Positions 51,127-59,830 of a DNA stretch of 64,000 nucleotides are shown here, piece by piece (positions within the stretch are counted from its first letter, which is position 1; each line of letters opens with the position of its first letter). A model generated the notes under the pieces. The model was given only the letters and a program-made list of their open reading frames with translations, searched no databases and had not been told where the DNA came from. Where the stretch lies: positions 59,757-123,756 of the forward strand of contig JBCDKT010000001.1 of the NCBI GenBank assembly GCA_038746285.1. Direction: 5' to 3'. The position numbers and the translations under genes were made by a program. This DNA comes from Bacteroidota bacterium (GTDB lineage Bacteria; Bacteroidota; Rhodothermia; Rhodothermales; JANQRZ01).

Positions 51127-51197
51127 GTCATCCCGGCCCCCGAGCCGGGATCCACCGGCTTGCACGTCCTGTGGATCCCCGCCTGCGCGGGGATGAC
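51127..51197. repeat. REP-like double hairpin between murE and mraY
   Basis: Two hairpins in tandem, ATCCCGG-CCGGGAT (about 51130-51151) and ATCCCCGC-GCGGGGAT (about 51175-51194). The outer ends GTCAT and ATGAC and the inner GGATCCAC and GTGGATCC are also complementary. It is the typical shape of REP/BIME-type intergenic elements. No other copy was seen in the window. Confidence 0.7.
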
Positions 51198-51253
51198 GAG
51201 CGCGAAAAAGCGGAGCCAGACTTCGCCCGCCGCACCGCCTGATCCTGCTCGCC

Positions 51254-52408
51254 ATGCTCTATCACCTCTTTCAATGGCTGGAAGCGACCTACGCCCCGCC
51301 GGGCTTCCAGGTCTTCGCCTTCATCACCGTCCGCGCCTCGCTCGCGGCGGTGACGGCGCTCCTCATCGCGCTCTTCGCCGGGAAGAAGATTATCGCCTTT
51401 CTCCGCACCCGGCAGCTCGGCGAGACGGTCCGCGAGGGCGAGGACGCCGGGGCCGTCAGCCACGAGCACAAGGCCGGCACGCCCACGATGGGCGGCGTCA
51501 TCATCCTGCTCGCCATCTGCGGCGCGACGCTCCTCTGGGGCGACCTCACGAACGCCTACGTCCTCCTCGTCCTCCTCGCCACGCTCTGGATGGGCGCGAT
51601 CGGCTTCGCCGACGACTACGTCAAGGTCATCAAGAAAGACAAGGACGGGATCAGCGAGTGGACCAAGATCGCCGGCCAGACCTCGCTCGGGCTGCTCCTC
51701 GGTGCGGCGCTCTACTTCCTCCCGGCCTTCCGCGAGACCAACACGCTGACGAGCCTGCCCTTCATCGCCAACGGCACGTTCGACTACGACTTCCTCAGCC
51801 CGCTCGTTGGGGTCGACCTCGGCTGGCTGATCTACATCCCGATTGTCGTCTTCATCGTCACCGCGCTCTCGAACGCCGTCAACATCACCGACGGCCTCGA
51901 CGGCCTCACGACCGGCACCGCGGCGTTCGTCTCGATTGGGCTGATCGGGCTGGTCTACATCACGGGCAACGTCAACCTCGCGGCGTTCGTGAACGACCTC
52001 TACCTGCCGCGCTCGGGCGAGCTCACCATCTTCGCCGCGGCAATGGCGGCGGCGTGCTTCGGCTTCCTGTGGTACAACGGCTACCCGGCGCAGGTCTTCA
52101 TGGGCGATACCGGCTCGCTCGCGCTCGGCGCGGCGATCGGGACGACGGCCATCATGATCAAGAAGGAACTGCTGCTGCCGGTGCTGTGCGCCATCTTTTT
52201 CGTCGAGACGCTCTCGGTGATCATCCAAACGGTCTACTTCAAATACACGAAGGCCAAGACGGGCGAGGGGCGGCGGGTCTTCAAGATGGCCCCGCTCCAC
52301 CACCACTACGAGGCGCTCGGCACGCACGAGTCGAAGATCGTCGTCCGCTTCTGGATCGTGACCGCGATGTTCGTCATCCTCACGCTCCTCGTCCTACGTA
52401 TCCGATGA
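51254..52408 (+). CDS. mraY: Phospho-MurNAc-pentapeptide translocase
   Basis: 384 residues, ten membrane helices. KAGTPTMGGVIILL; the catalytic Asp pair in GFADDYVKV; NAVNITDGLDGLTTG; FMGDTGSLALGA; APLHHHYEALGTHESKIVVRFWI are all intact. Makes lipid I from UDP-MurNAc-pentapeptide and undecaprenyl phosphate at the inner membrane. Stop overlaps the murD ATG. Confidence 0.97.
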   Translation: MLYHLFQWLEATYAPPGFQVFAFITVRASLAAVTALLIALFAGKKIIAFLRTRQLGETVREGEDAGAVSHEHKAGTPTMGGVIILLAICGATLLWGDLTNAYVLLVLLATLWMGAIGFADDYVKVIKKDKDGISEWTKIAGQTSLGLLLGAALYFLPAFRETNTLTSLPFIANGTFDYDFLSPLVGVDLGWLIYIPIVVFIVTALSNAVNITDGLDGLTTGTAAFVSIGLIGLVYITGNVNLAAFVNDLYLPRSGELTIFAAAMAAACFGFLWYNGYPAQVFMGDTGSLALGAAIGTTAIMIKKELLLPVLCAIFFVETLSVIIQTVYFKYTKAKTGEGRRVFKMAPLHHHYEALGTHESKIVVRFWIVTAMFVILTLLVLRIR

Positions 52409-53775
52409 ACGTCGAGGGCAAAAAAGTCACCGTCGTCGGGGCCGCGCGCAGCGGGCTCGCTGTGGCGAGGCTCCTCGCCGCGCGCGGGGCCGAGGTGTTC
52501 CTGACCGAGCAGGGCCGCGCTGCGCCGGGCGTGGCCGACGACCTCGACGCGGCCGGCGTCGCGCACGAGTTCGGCGGCCACACCGTCCGCGCGCTCGACG
52601 CGGACTTCCTCGCCGTCTCGCCCGGCGTCCCGACCCAGGCCAGCCTCGTGCAGAACGCGCTCGGCGGCAGCCTCGCGGTCTACTCCGAAGTCGAGGTGGC
52701 GTCGTGGTTCTGCGACGCGCCCATCATCGCTGTCACCGGCAGCAACGGGAAGACCACGACGACCTCGCTCGTCGCCCACATCGTCCGCACAGCCGACCGC
52801 CCGCTCGTCGTGGCCGGCAACATCGGGACCGCCTTTGCGGACCGCGTGGCCGACTGCGACGCCGAGACCCTCGCCGTGCTCGAAGTCTCCAGCTTCCAGC
52901 TCGACCACATCGACACTTTTCGTCCCTGCGTGAGCGTCCTCCTCAACATCACCCCCGACCACCTGAACCGCTACGACGGCGACTTCGGCCGGTACGCAGC
53001 GGCCAAGCTGCGCATCTTCGAGAACCAGCAGCCCGGCGACGTGCTCGTCTACAACCACGACGACGACCTCGTCCGCGAGCGCGCCGAGCAGACTGCTCCC
53101 GACGGCGTCACGCGCTACCCCTTCAGCCTCGACCACGAACTCGACCGGGGGGCCTTCGTCCGCGATGGCTCTATTGTCCTCCGCCTGACCTCACCCGAAT
53201 CCTCAATTGCCATGGAAGAGGTACTCATGCCCGCCTCCGACCTGTCCCTGCGCGGACGCCACAATCTCTACAACTCGCTCGCCGCGGCGGTCTCGGCGCG
53301 GGCGATGGAGATCTCGTCCGACGTGGTCCGCGAGAGCCTCGCCTCGTTCGAGGGCGTGGCGCACCGGCTGGAGTTCGTCCGCGAGCTCGGCGGCGTGCGC
53401 TACGTCAACGACTCGAAGGCCACCAACGTCAACGCCGTCTGGTACGCGCTCGAGAGCTTCGACGAGCCGGTCGTGCTGATCGCCGGCGGGCGCGACAAGG
53501 GCAACGACTACGCCTCGCTCGTGCCGCTCGTCAAGGCGGGATGCCGCGGCGTCGTCGGGCTCGGCGAGAGCGGCGACAAGGTGGTCCTCGAACTCGGCGA
53601 CCACGCCAAGGCCGCCGCCCGCGCCCAGTCGATGGCTGAGGCGATCCAGTTCGCGCGCCTCATGGCTGAGGAGGGCGACGTGATCCTGCTCAGCCCCGCC
53701 TGCGCCTCGTTCGACATGTACACCAGCTACGAGCAGCGCGGCGACGAATTCAAACGCCTGGTAAACAGTTTGTAG
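52405..53775 (+). CDS. murD: UDP-MurNAc-L-alanine:D-glutamate ligase
   Basis: 456 residues from ATG 52405 (ATGA overlap with mraY). N-terminal UDP-binding fold KKVTVVGAARSGLAVARLL; ATP site AVTGSNGKTTTTSLVAH; VLEVSSFQLDHID; NITPDHLNRY; YVNDSKATNVNA and LIAGGRDKGNDYASL; and LSPACASFDMYTSYEQRGDEF at the C-terminus. Adds D-Glu to the stem peptide in the cytosol. Confidence 0.96.
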   Translation: MNVEGKKVTVVGAARSGLAVARLLAARGAEVFLTEQGRAAPGVADDLDAAGVAHEFGGHTVRALDADFLAVSPGVPTQASLVQNALGGSLAVYSEVEVASWFCDAPIIAVTGSNGKTTTTSLVAHIVRTADRPLVVAGNIGTAFADRVADCDAETLAVLEVSSFQLDHIDTFRPCVSVLLNITPDHLNRYDGDFGRYAAAKLRIFENQQPGDVLVYNHDDDLVRERAEQTAPDGVTRYPFSLDHELDRGAFVRDGSIVLRLTSPESSIAMEEVLMPASDLSLRGRHNLYNSLAAAVSARAMEISSDVVRESLASFEGVAHRLEFVRELGGVRYVNDSKATNVNAVWYALESFDEPVVLIAGGRDKGNDYASLVPLVKAGCRGVVGLGESGDKVVLELGDHAKAAARAQSMAEAIQFARLMAEEGDVILLSPACASFDMYTSYEQRGDEFKRLVNSL

Positions 53776-53780
53776 TTAAT

Positions 53781-53853
53781 GGTTTCTGGTTTCTCGTCGG
53801 GTAACCCCGACCGCACTCACTAGACGAGAAACTAGAAACAGTAAACCAGAAAC
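53781..53853. repeat. Low-GC imperfect inverted repeat between murD and ftsW (GTTTCT family)
   Basis: GGTTTCTGGTTTCTCGTC (53781-53798) is complementary in pieces to GACGAGAAAC..AGAAAC..AACCAGAAAC (53823-53853). The right arm abuts the ftsW ATG. A relative lies after ftsZ at 61086-61160. It is much richer in A/T than the flanking genes. Confidence 0.6.
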
Positions 53854-55011
53854 ATGGCGAGTGTAACGAGCCATATCAGAACCCGCGCGGCGGCGCTCCC
53901 GCCTGCCGACAAGTACGTCGTGTGGGTCGTGTTCGCCCTCGCGGCGCTCGGCGTGGTGGCGGTCTACAGCGCGGTCTCGTTCTTCGCCGAGACGGTGCCG
54001 GGCGGCGACACCGAGCGGATGCTGTTCCGGCACCTCGGGCGGATGGGCCTCGCGCTCGCGGCGGTCGGGGTCGTGTCGGTGCTGGACTACCGGCGGGTGG
54101 CCCAACTCTCGAAGTGGCTGCTGGCGGGCGCTCTTGCGCTGCTGGTGTTCGTGCAGCTCTCGGGGGTCGTGCTCGGCGGGGCGCAGCGGTGGCTCGAGGT
54201 CGGCGGCGTCTCGTTCCAGCCGTCGGACTTCGCCAAGGTGGCCCTCATCCTCCACCTCGCCGTGCTGCTCGCCAAGAAGCAGGTCTACATCAACGAGTTC
54301 GAGCGCGGGTTCGTCCCGCTCCTCGTCTGGACGGTCCCGACGATCGCCCTCATCGGGATGGAGGACCTCTCGACGGCGGCGGTGCTCTCGGCGGCCGTCG
54401 GGGTGATGATGGTCGTCGGGCGCGTGCCGACGCGCTACCTCACCGCGCTCGTGGCGGTCGGCCTCCTGGCGGCCTACCTCTTCCTCCTGACCTCGCCGCA
54501 GCGGGCGGCGCGCGTCGAGAGCTGGCTCGGCGCGAAGGTCTTCCCGCACACCGAGGCCGTACAGGTTTTCTCCGACCAGGACGAGGGCTACCAGGCGCGG
54601 CAGGCGCGGATCGCGATTGCGATGGGCGGGCTGACGGGGGTCGGCCCGGGCAAGTCGGTCCAGCGGGACTTCCTGCCGGCTCCGTTCAACGACTTCATCT
54701 TCGCCATCATCGCTGAGGAGTGGGGGGTGCTCGGCGCGGGCGCGCTGCTCTTCGGGTTCGTGGTGCTGCTCTTCCAGGGGTTCCTGCGGATCGCTCGGCA
54801 GGCTCCCGACCCGCTCGGGCTGTTCCTCGCGGTCGGGCTGACGACCGTCCTCGTGCTCTACGGGTTTGTCAACGCCGGCGTGGCGAGCGGCCTCCTGCCC
54901 GTCACCGGCCTCCCGATGCCGTTTGTCTCCTACGGCGGCACCTCGCTCCTCGCCACCGGCGTCATGGCCGGGCTGCTCCTCAACATTTCCCGCCACGCAA
55001 CGCCTGCCTGA
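53854..55011 (+). CDS. ftsW: Lipid II polymerase FtsW (SEDS family)
   Basis: 385 residues, about ten membrane helices. GGAQRWLEVGGVSFQPSDFAKVALI is the SEDS signature, with PAPFNDFIFAIIAEEWGVLGA and LPVTGLPMPFVSYGGTSLL at the C-terminus. Polymerises glycan at the septum together with FtsI. No ribosome site is obvious, since the upstream spacer is the inverted repeat at 53781. Confidence 0.95.
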   Translation: MASVTSHIRTRAAALPPADKYVVWVVFALAALGVVAVYSAVSFFAETVPGGDTERMLFRHLGRMGLALAAVGVVSVLDYRRVAQLSKWLLAGALALLVFVQLSGVVLGGAQRWLEVGGVSFQPSDFAKVALILHLAVLLAKKQVYINEFERGFVPLLVWTVPTIALIGMEDLSTAAVLSAAVGVMMVVGRVPTRYLTALVAVGLLAAYLFLLTSPQRAARVESWLGAKVFPHTEAVQVFSDQDEGYQARQARIAIAMGGLTGVGPGKSVQRDFLPAPFNDFIFAIIAEEWGVLGAGALLFGFVVLLFQGFLRIARQAPDPLGLFLAVGLTTVLVLYGFVNAGVASGLLPVTGLPMPFVSYGGTSLLATGVMAGLLLNISRHATPA

Positions 55012-55023
55012 ATCCACCTATCT

Positions 55024-55052
55024 GTACGGGCGGGTCTGAGACCCGCCCCTAC
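55024..55052. repeat. Palindrome, GTAGGGGC repeat family, first of two
   Basis: GTACGGGCGGGTCT pairs with AGACCCGCCCCTAC with one mismatch. It lies in the ftsW-murG spacer. Confidence 0.7.
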
Positions 55053-55071
55053 GCCTGACAACCCACACCCT

Positions 55072-55099
55072 GTACGGGCGACCGGCCGGTCGCCCCTAC
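55072..55099. repeat. Palindrome, GTAGGGGC repeat family, second of two
   Basis: GTACGGGCGACCGG pairs with CCGGTCGCCCCTAC, ending five bases before the murG ATG, so it would sequester the ribosome-binding region. Confidence 0.7.
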
Positions 55100-55103
55100 T
55101 GCC

Positions 55104-56231
55104 ATGCCCTCTTCGACCTCTTCCCATATCGCACCGCGCGTCCTGTTCGCCTGCGGCGGCACGGGCGGGCACGTCTACCCGGCGATCGCAATCGCCGATG
55201 CGCTCCGCGAGGAGGCCCCGGACGTGGCGATCGCCTTCGCGGGCACGCGCGACCGGATGGAGTGGGAGGCTGTCCCGAAGGCGGGCTACCCGGTCCACGC
55301 CGTCACCGTGACCGGCTTCCCGCGCAGCCTCTCGCCGAAGCTGCTCGCCTTCCCGTTCAAGCTGGCCAAGGGCCTCGGGGATAGCTGGACGCTCGTCGGC
55401 GGGTTCGACCCCGACGTGGTGGTCGGGACGGGCGGCTACGTCGCGGGGCCGGTCGGCCTCGCGGCCTACCTGCGCGGGGTGCCGCTTGCGATCCAGGAGC
55501 AGAACGCCTACGCCGGGGCGACCAACAAGCTGCTCGCACGCGTTGCCGACCGCGTCTTCGTCGCCTTCGACGCGGCGACCGGCTATTTCCCCGCGGGCAA
55601 GAGCGTCCTCACCGGCAACCCTGTCCGGGCCGACCTCGCGGGGGCGGACCGGAAGGCGGCACGGGCGCACTTCGAGGTCGAACCGGGCCAGCGGGTGCTC
55701 CTCGCCATGGGCGGCTCGCTCGGGGCCGGGCCGGTCAACGACGCGCTCCGCACGCACCTCGACGCACTCCTCGCCGACGAGGCCCTCACCGTCATCTGGC
55801 AGACGGGGCGACGCTACTTCGAGGACCTCCGGCGGCAGGTGCCTGAGCACCCGCGCCTGCGGCTCCTCCAGTACCTCGACCGGATGGACTTCGCCTACGC
55901 CGCGGCCGACCTCGCCGTCTGCCGCGCCGGGGCGATTACGTGCAGCGAACTCGCCGTCACCGGCACGCCCTCGGTCCTCGTCCCGAGCCCGAACGTCACG
56001 GCGGACCACCAGACCAAGAACGCCCGCGCCCTGGCCGACGCCGGGGCTGCCGTCCTCCTCCCCGAGCCGCGTCTTGCCGGCGAGTTTCTACCGACTGTGC
56101 AGACGCTCCTCACCGACGGCGACCGGCTCGCGGCGATGAAGACCGCCGCCCTCGCCCTCGCCCGGCCCGGCGCAGCCCGCGAGATCGCCCGCGCCGTCCT
56201 CGCCCTCGTCCAGCGGGAGGTGACGGCATGA
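55104..56231 (+). CDS. murG: UDP-GlcNAc:lipid I N-acetylglucosaminyltransferase
   Basis: 375 residues. RVLFACGGTGGHVYPAIAIADAL is the first G-loop; VVGTGGYVAGPVGLAA and IQEQNAYAGATNKLLA follow. The C-domain has LLAMGGSLGAGPVNDAL, YAAADLAVCRAGAITCSELAVTGTPSVLVPSPNVTADHQTKNA. Makes lipid II at the cytosolic face of the membrane. Stop overlaps the murC ATG. Confidence 0.96.
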   Translation: MPSSTSSHIAPRVLFACGGTGGHVYPAIAIADALREEAPDVAIAFAGTRDRMEWEAVPKAGYPVHAVTVTGFPRSLSPKLLAFPFKLAKGLGDSWTLVGGFDPDVVVGTGGYVAGPVGLAAYLRGVPLAIQEQNAYAGATNKLLARVADRVFVAFDAATGYFPAGKSVLTGNPVRADLAGADRKAARAHFEVEPGQRVLLAMGGSLGAGPVNDALRTHLDALLADEALTVIWQTGRRYFEDLRRQVPEHPRLRLLQYLDRMDFAYAAADLAVCRAGAITCSELAVTGTPSVLVPSPNVTADHQTKNARALADAGAAVLLPEPRLAGEFLPTVQTLLTDGDRLAAMKTAALALARPGAAREIARAVLALVQREVTA

Positions 56232-57643
56232 CGGGCACGATGCGCAGGCAGGCGAGCTTCGGGCGGATCAAAAACGTCCACATGGTCGGCATCGGCGGGA
56301 TCGGGATGTCGTCGATTGCCGAGGTGCTCATCGCGCGCGGCTACCGCGTCAGCGGCTCCGACCTCCAGGCGAGCCCCGTCACCCGGCGCCTCGCCTCGCT
56401 CGGGGCAACGGTTCACGAGGGCCACGCCGCCGAGCACGTCGCCGACGCCGACGTCGTCGTCTACTCGTCCGCCGTGCGGCCCGAGGCCAACCCCGAGACG
56501 CAGGAGGCCGAGCGCCGCCGCGTCCCGCTCATCCGCCGGGCCGAGATGCTCGGCGAGCTGATGCGCGCCAAGTACGGCATCGGCATCGCTGGCACGCACG
56601 GCAAGACGACCACGACCAGCATGGCCGGCCTCGTCGTCCAGCACGGCGGCTTCGACCCCACGATCATCGTCGGCGGCAAGGTGACGGTCTTCGACTCCAA
56701 CGCCGTCTCGGGCGAGGGCGACATCATCATCATCGAGGCCGACGAGTACGACCGGACGTTCCTCCGGCTGACCCCCGCCCTCGCCGTTGTCACCAACATC
56801 GAGGCCGACCACCTCGACATCTACAGCGACCTCGGCGACCTCAAGGACGCCTTCGTCGAGTTCGCCTGCTCGGTCCCGTTCTTCGGCGCGGCCATCGTCT
56901 GCCTCGACGACCCGGCCGTGCGCGAGGTGCTCCGCCGGATCGAGCGCCGCGTCATCACCTACGGCACGAGCCGGCAGGCGCAGATCCGCGCCGAGAGCAT
57001 CGAGCAGGTCGGCCCCGTGACGCGGTTCGGGGTGGTCCGAGACGGCGAGATGCTGGGCGAGGTGACGCTCCGTGCGCCCGGCCTCCACAACGTCCGCAAC
57101 GCGCTCGCCGCCGTCGCCATCGGGCTGGAGCTGGACATTCCGTTTTCCCGGATTCAGGAGGCGCTCGCGGCCTTCACGGGCGTCGACCGCCGCTTCCAGA
57201 TCAAGGGCGAGGCCGCCGGCCTGATCGTGATCGACGACTACGCCCACCACCCGACCGAGATCGAGGCGACGCTCGACGCGGCCTCGACCGGGTGGCCGGA
57301 CCGCCGCGTCGTCGCCGTCTTCCAGCCGCACCTCTACAGCCGCACCCGCGACTTCCAGGAAGCGTTCGCCCGCGCGTTCTACGACGCCGACGTCCTCGTC
57401 CTGACCGAGATCTACGGCGCGCGCGAGGCCCCCATCGAAGGCGTCACCGGCAAGGCCCTGGCCGACCTTACCTCGCGCTACGGCCACCGCGACGTGCGCT
57501 TCGTCCCGGACACGTCGGACCTGCCCAGCTTCCTGCGCGAGGTGACGCGTCCCGGCGACCTCGTCCTCACGATGGGCGCGGGCGACGTGTGGACCTGCGG
57601 CGAGGAGTTTCTGGAGCAGCTTCAAGACGAGGAGGCTGCGTGA
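56228..57643 (+). CDS. murC: UDP-MurNAc:L-alanine ligase
   Basis: 471 residues from ATG 56228 (ATGA overlap). VHMVGIGGIGMSSIAEVLIARGY; ATP site GIAGTHGKTTTTSMAG; IIIIEADEYDRTFL; NIEADHLDIY; GVDRRFQIKG, IDDYAHHPTEI and FQPHLYSRTRDF identify MurC. Adds the first stem-peptide residue. It is unusual only in following murG, as in many Bacteroidota and Gram-negatives. Confidence 0.96.
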   Translation: MTGTMRRQASFGRIKNVHMVGIGGIGMSSIAEVLIARGYRVSGSDLQASPVTRRLASLGATVHEGHAAEHVADADVVVYSSAVRPEANPETQEAERRRVPLIRRAEMLGELMRAKYGIGIAGTHGKTTTTSMAGLVVQHGGFDPTIIVGGKVTVFDSNAVSGEGDIIIIEADEYDRTFLRLTPALAVVTNIEADHLDIYSDLGDLKDAFVEFACSVPFFGAAIVCLDDPAVREVLRRIERRVITYGTSRQAQIRAESIEQVGPVTRFGVVRDGEMLGEVTLRAPGLHNVRNALAAVAIGLELDIPFSRIQEALAAFTGVDRRFQIKGEAAGLIVIDDYAHHPTEIEATLDAASTGWPDRRVVAVFQPHLYSRTRDFQEAFARAFYDADVLVLTEIYGAREAPIEGVTGKALADLTSRYGHRDVRFVPDTSDLPSFLREVTRPGDLVLTMGAGDVWTCGEEFLEQLQDEEAA

Positions 57644-58416
57644 TGGCGAAGCCGACGAAAAAACAGCAGGCCCGTCGCCGCGCGCTACGCCACTCGTGGC
57701 TCCGCCGCGTGCTGGCCGTCCTCGGCCTCACAGCCGCGGCGGCGGTCGGCGTGCTCGGGTGGCAGTGGCAGGCGGCGCTGCCGGTCCGCGCCGTCGACGT
57801 CTCGGGCACCGTCCACGCCGACACCGCCGCCGTGCTCGACCTCGTCGCCGTCCCGGACTCGGCGCGGCTCTTCGCGCTCGACCCGGCGATCGTCGCCGAC
57901 CGCGCCCGCCGGCATCCGTGGGTGCAGGACGCCCGCGTGACGCGCTGGCCGACAGGCACCCTCGGCATTGCCGTGACGGAGCGCGTGCCCGTCGCACTCG
58001 TCCTCGACGCGGTCGGGCGGGCGGAATATTTCTTCGACGCGGCCGGCTTCAGGATGCCGGTCGCGCCGGACGCGGCCTACGACGTGCCGCTCCTCTCGGG
58101 CAGTTTCGGCCCGTTCCACCCGACGCAGCCCTCTAGCCACGCGATGACGCTCGAACTCCTGGCCGCGCTCGCTGCCGCCCCGCCTGAGACCGACGCCCTC
58201 GTCTCCTTCATCGAGCGAAGCCGCGACGGGTCTCTCACCCTCACCACCGCACCCCTGCCGGACGGCCGCGCGCTCCCTGCCGCGCTCGGCCGCACCGGCT
58301 TCACCGAGAAGTTCTCTCGCCTCCACGCCTTCTGGCACCAAGCCCTCCTCACCCGCCCCCAAACCCCCGTCCGCCGAATCGATCTCCGCTTCGGCGGGCA
58401 GATTGTAACAGAATAA
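57643..58416 (+). CDS. ftsQ: Cell division protein FtsQ
   Basis: 257 residues. Basic cytosolic start (AKPTKKQQARRRALRHSWLRR), one membrane helix (about 23-42), then a POTRA-type FtsQ domain (LPVRAVDVSGTVHADTAAVLDL, then RHPWVQDARVTRWPTGTLGIAVTERVPVALV). It bridges cytosolic and periplasmic divisome proteins. ATG 57643 shares one base with the murC stop; GTG 57640 is an alternative. Confidence 0.9.
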   Translation: MAKPTKKQQARRRALRHSWLRRVLAVLGLTAAAAVGVLGWQWQAALPVRAVDVSGTVHADTAAVLDLVAVPDSARLFALDPAIVADRARRHPWVQDARVTRWPTGTLGIAVTERVPVALVLDAVGRAEYFFDAAGFRMPVAPDAAYDVPLLSGSFGPFHPTQPSSHAMTLELLAALAAAPPETDALVSFIERSRDGSLTLTTAPLPDGRALPAALGRTGFTEKFSRLHAFWHQALLTRPQTPVRRIDLRFGGQIVTE

Positions 58417-58484
58417 GCTATTAGCTCTTGGCTTTTAGCCTCTGATCCCCGGAGCTAACAGCTAATAGCCAACAGCCAAAAGCC
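58417..58484. repeat. Low-GC imperfect inverted repeat between ftsQ and ftsA (GCTAATAGC family)
   Basis: AGCTATTAGCTCTTGGCTTT (from 58417) is complementary in blocks to GCTAATAGCCAACAGCCAAA (from 58461). It fills the whole spacer, and the sequence is unlike the neighbouring GC-rich genes. Confidence 0.65.
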
Positions 58485-58492
58485 CCAAACCC

Positions 58493-59728
58493 ATGAATGA
58501 ACGCATCGTAGTCGGCGTGGACATCGGAACGACGAAGGTGTGCGCCGTCGTCGCGGCCGCCGACGAACTCGACCGCATCAACGTCCTCGGCGTCGGCGTG
58601 GCCCACTCCGAGGGCCTCAACCGCGGCGTCGTCGTCAACATCGACAAGACCGTCGCCGCCGTGCAGGAGGCCGTCGGCGAGGCCGAGCGCGCGGCGGGCG
58701 TCGAGGCGCGGAGCGTCTACGTCGGCATCGCGGGCGACCACATCCAGAGCTTCCAGAGCCGGGGTGTGATCTCGTCCCGCAACGGCGAGATCACGCAGCG
58801 CGACGTCGACCGCCTGCTCGAAGACACCCAGCACGTCGCCATGCCCGCCGACCGGCGCATCCTCCACGTCATCCCGCAGGAGTTCATCGTCGACGGCCAG
58901 GACGGCGTCGCCGACCCGATTGGGATGAGCGGGATCCGGCTGGAGGCCAACGTCCACATCATCACCGGCCTCGTCTCGGCGGCGAAGAACGTCTACCGCT
59001 GCATCGAGAAAGCCGGGTACGAAGTGGCCGACATCGTCCTCGAACCGCTGGCCTCGTCCTACGCCGTGCTGCACGAGGACGAGAAGGCGGTCGGCGTCGC
59101 CCTCATCGACATCGGCGGCGGGACGACCGACATCGCCGTCTTCGAGGACAAGACGATCCGCCACACCGCCGTCGTCGCCGTCGCGGGCGAGAAGGTCACC
59201 GACGACCTCCGCAAAGGCCTCGGCATCCTCGACGACCAGGCCGAGCGCCTTAAGCGGCAGTTCGGCGTCGCGCTCGTGGACCTCGTCGAGGAGGACCAGG
59301 AGATCACGATCCCCGGCATCGGCGGGCGGCCCGAGAAGGCGATTGGCCAGAGCACGCTCGCGCAGATCATCCAGCCCCGGCTGGAGGAGATCATGGAGAT
59401 CGTCGGCATCGAGATCAAGCGCTCCGGCTACGGGCGGCACCTCTCGGCGGGCGTCGTGCTCACCGGCGGCGGCTCGCTCACGCGCGGCACGGCCGACCTC
59501 GCGGCCGAAGTGCTCGGCGTCGAGGCGCGGATCGGGACCCCGCTCGGCCTGGCCGGCGGCCTGATCGAAGAGGTCAACGACCCGGTCTACGCGACGGCCG
59601 TCGGGCTCGTGCTCTACGGCCTTCGCCACGAGACCACCGAGTCGGCGCTCCTCGCGGTCGGCGTCGGCGGCGACACCCTCGTCACTAAGCTCGCGGGACG
59701 CATGAAGAGCTGGTTCGACGAACTCTGA
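58493..59728 (+). CDS. ftsA: Cell division protein FtsA
   Basis: 411 residues. Actin-like ATPase: phosphate 1 IVVGVDIGTTKVCAVVA; the 1C-domain insert; phosphate 2 ALIDIGGGTTDIAVFED; adenosine motif VVLTGGGSLTRGTADLA; and a C-terminal amphipathic membrane helix (LAGRMKSWFDEL). It tethers FtsZ to the membrane. It is separated from ftsQ and ftsZ by repeat-bearing spacers. Confidence 0.96.
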   Translation: MNERIVVGVDIGTTKVCAVVAAADELDRINVLGVGVAHSEGLNRGVVVNIDKTVAAVQEAVGEAERAAGVEARSVYVGIAGDHIQSFQSRGVISSRNGEITQRDVDRLLEDTQHVAMPADRRILHVIPQEFIVDGQDGVADPIGMSGIRLEANVHIITGLVSAAKNVYRCIEKAGYEVADIVLEPLASSYAVLHEDEKAVGVALIDIGGGTTDIAVFEDKTIRHTAVVAVAGEKVTDDLRKGLGILDDQAERLKRQFGVALVDLVEEDQEITIPGIGGRPEKAIGQSTLAQIIQPRLEEIMEIVGIEIKRSGYGRHLSAGVVLTGGGSLTRGTADLAAEVLGVEARIGTPLGLAGGLIEEVNDPVYATAVGLVLYGLRHETTESALLAVGVGGDTLVTKLAGRMKSWFDEL

Positions 59729-59733
59729 CAAGT

Positions 59734-59762
59734 GTATGGGCAGGTTTCAAACCCACCCCTAC
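59734..59762. repeat. Imperfect palindrome, GTAGGGGC repeat family, between ftsA and ftsZ
   Basis: GTATGGGCAGGTTT pairs with AAACCCACCCCTAC with a few mismatches; it starts six bases after the ftsA stop. Confidence 0.65.
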
Positions 59763-59830
59763 CACCACCTCGTTCCATCCACTAACACATCAGCAAGACA
59801 ACCTGGCGTAAAACCCCCGGAGGATTCATC

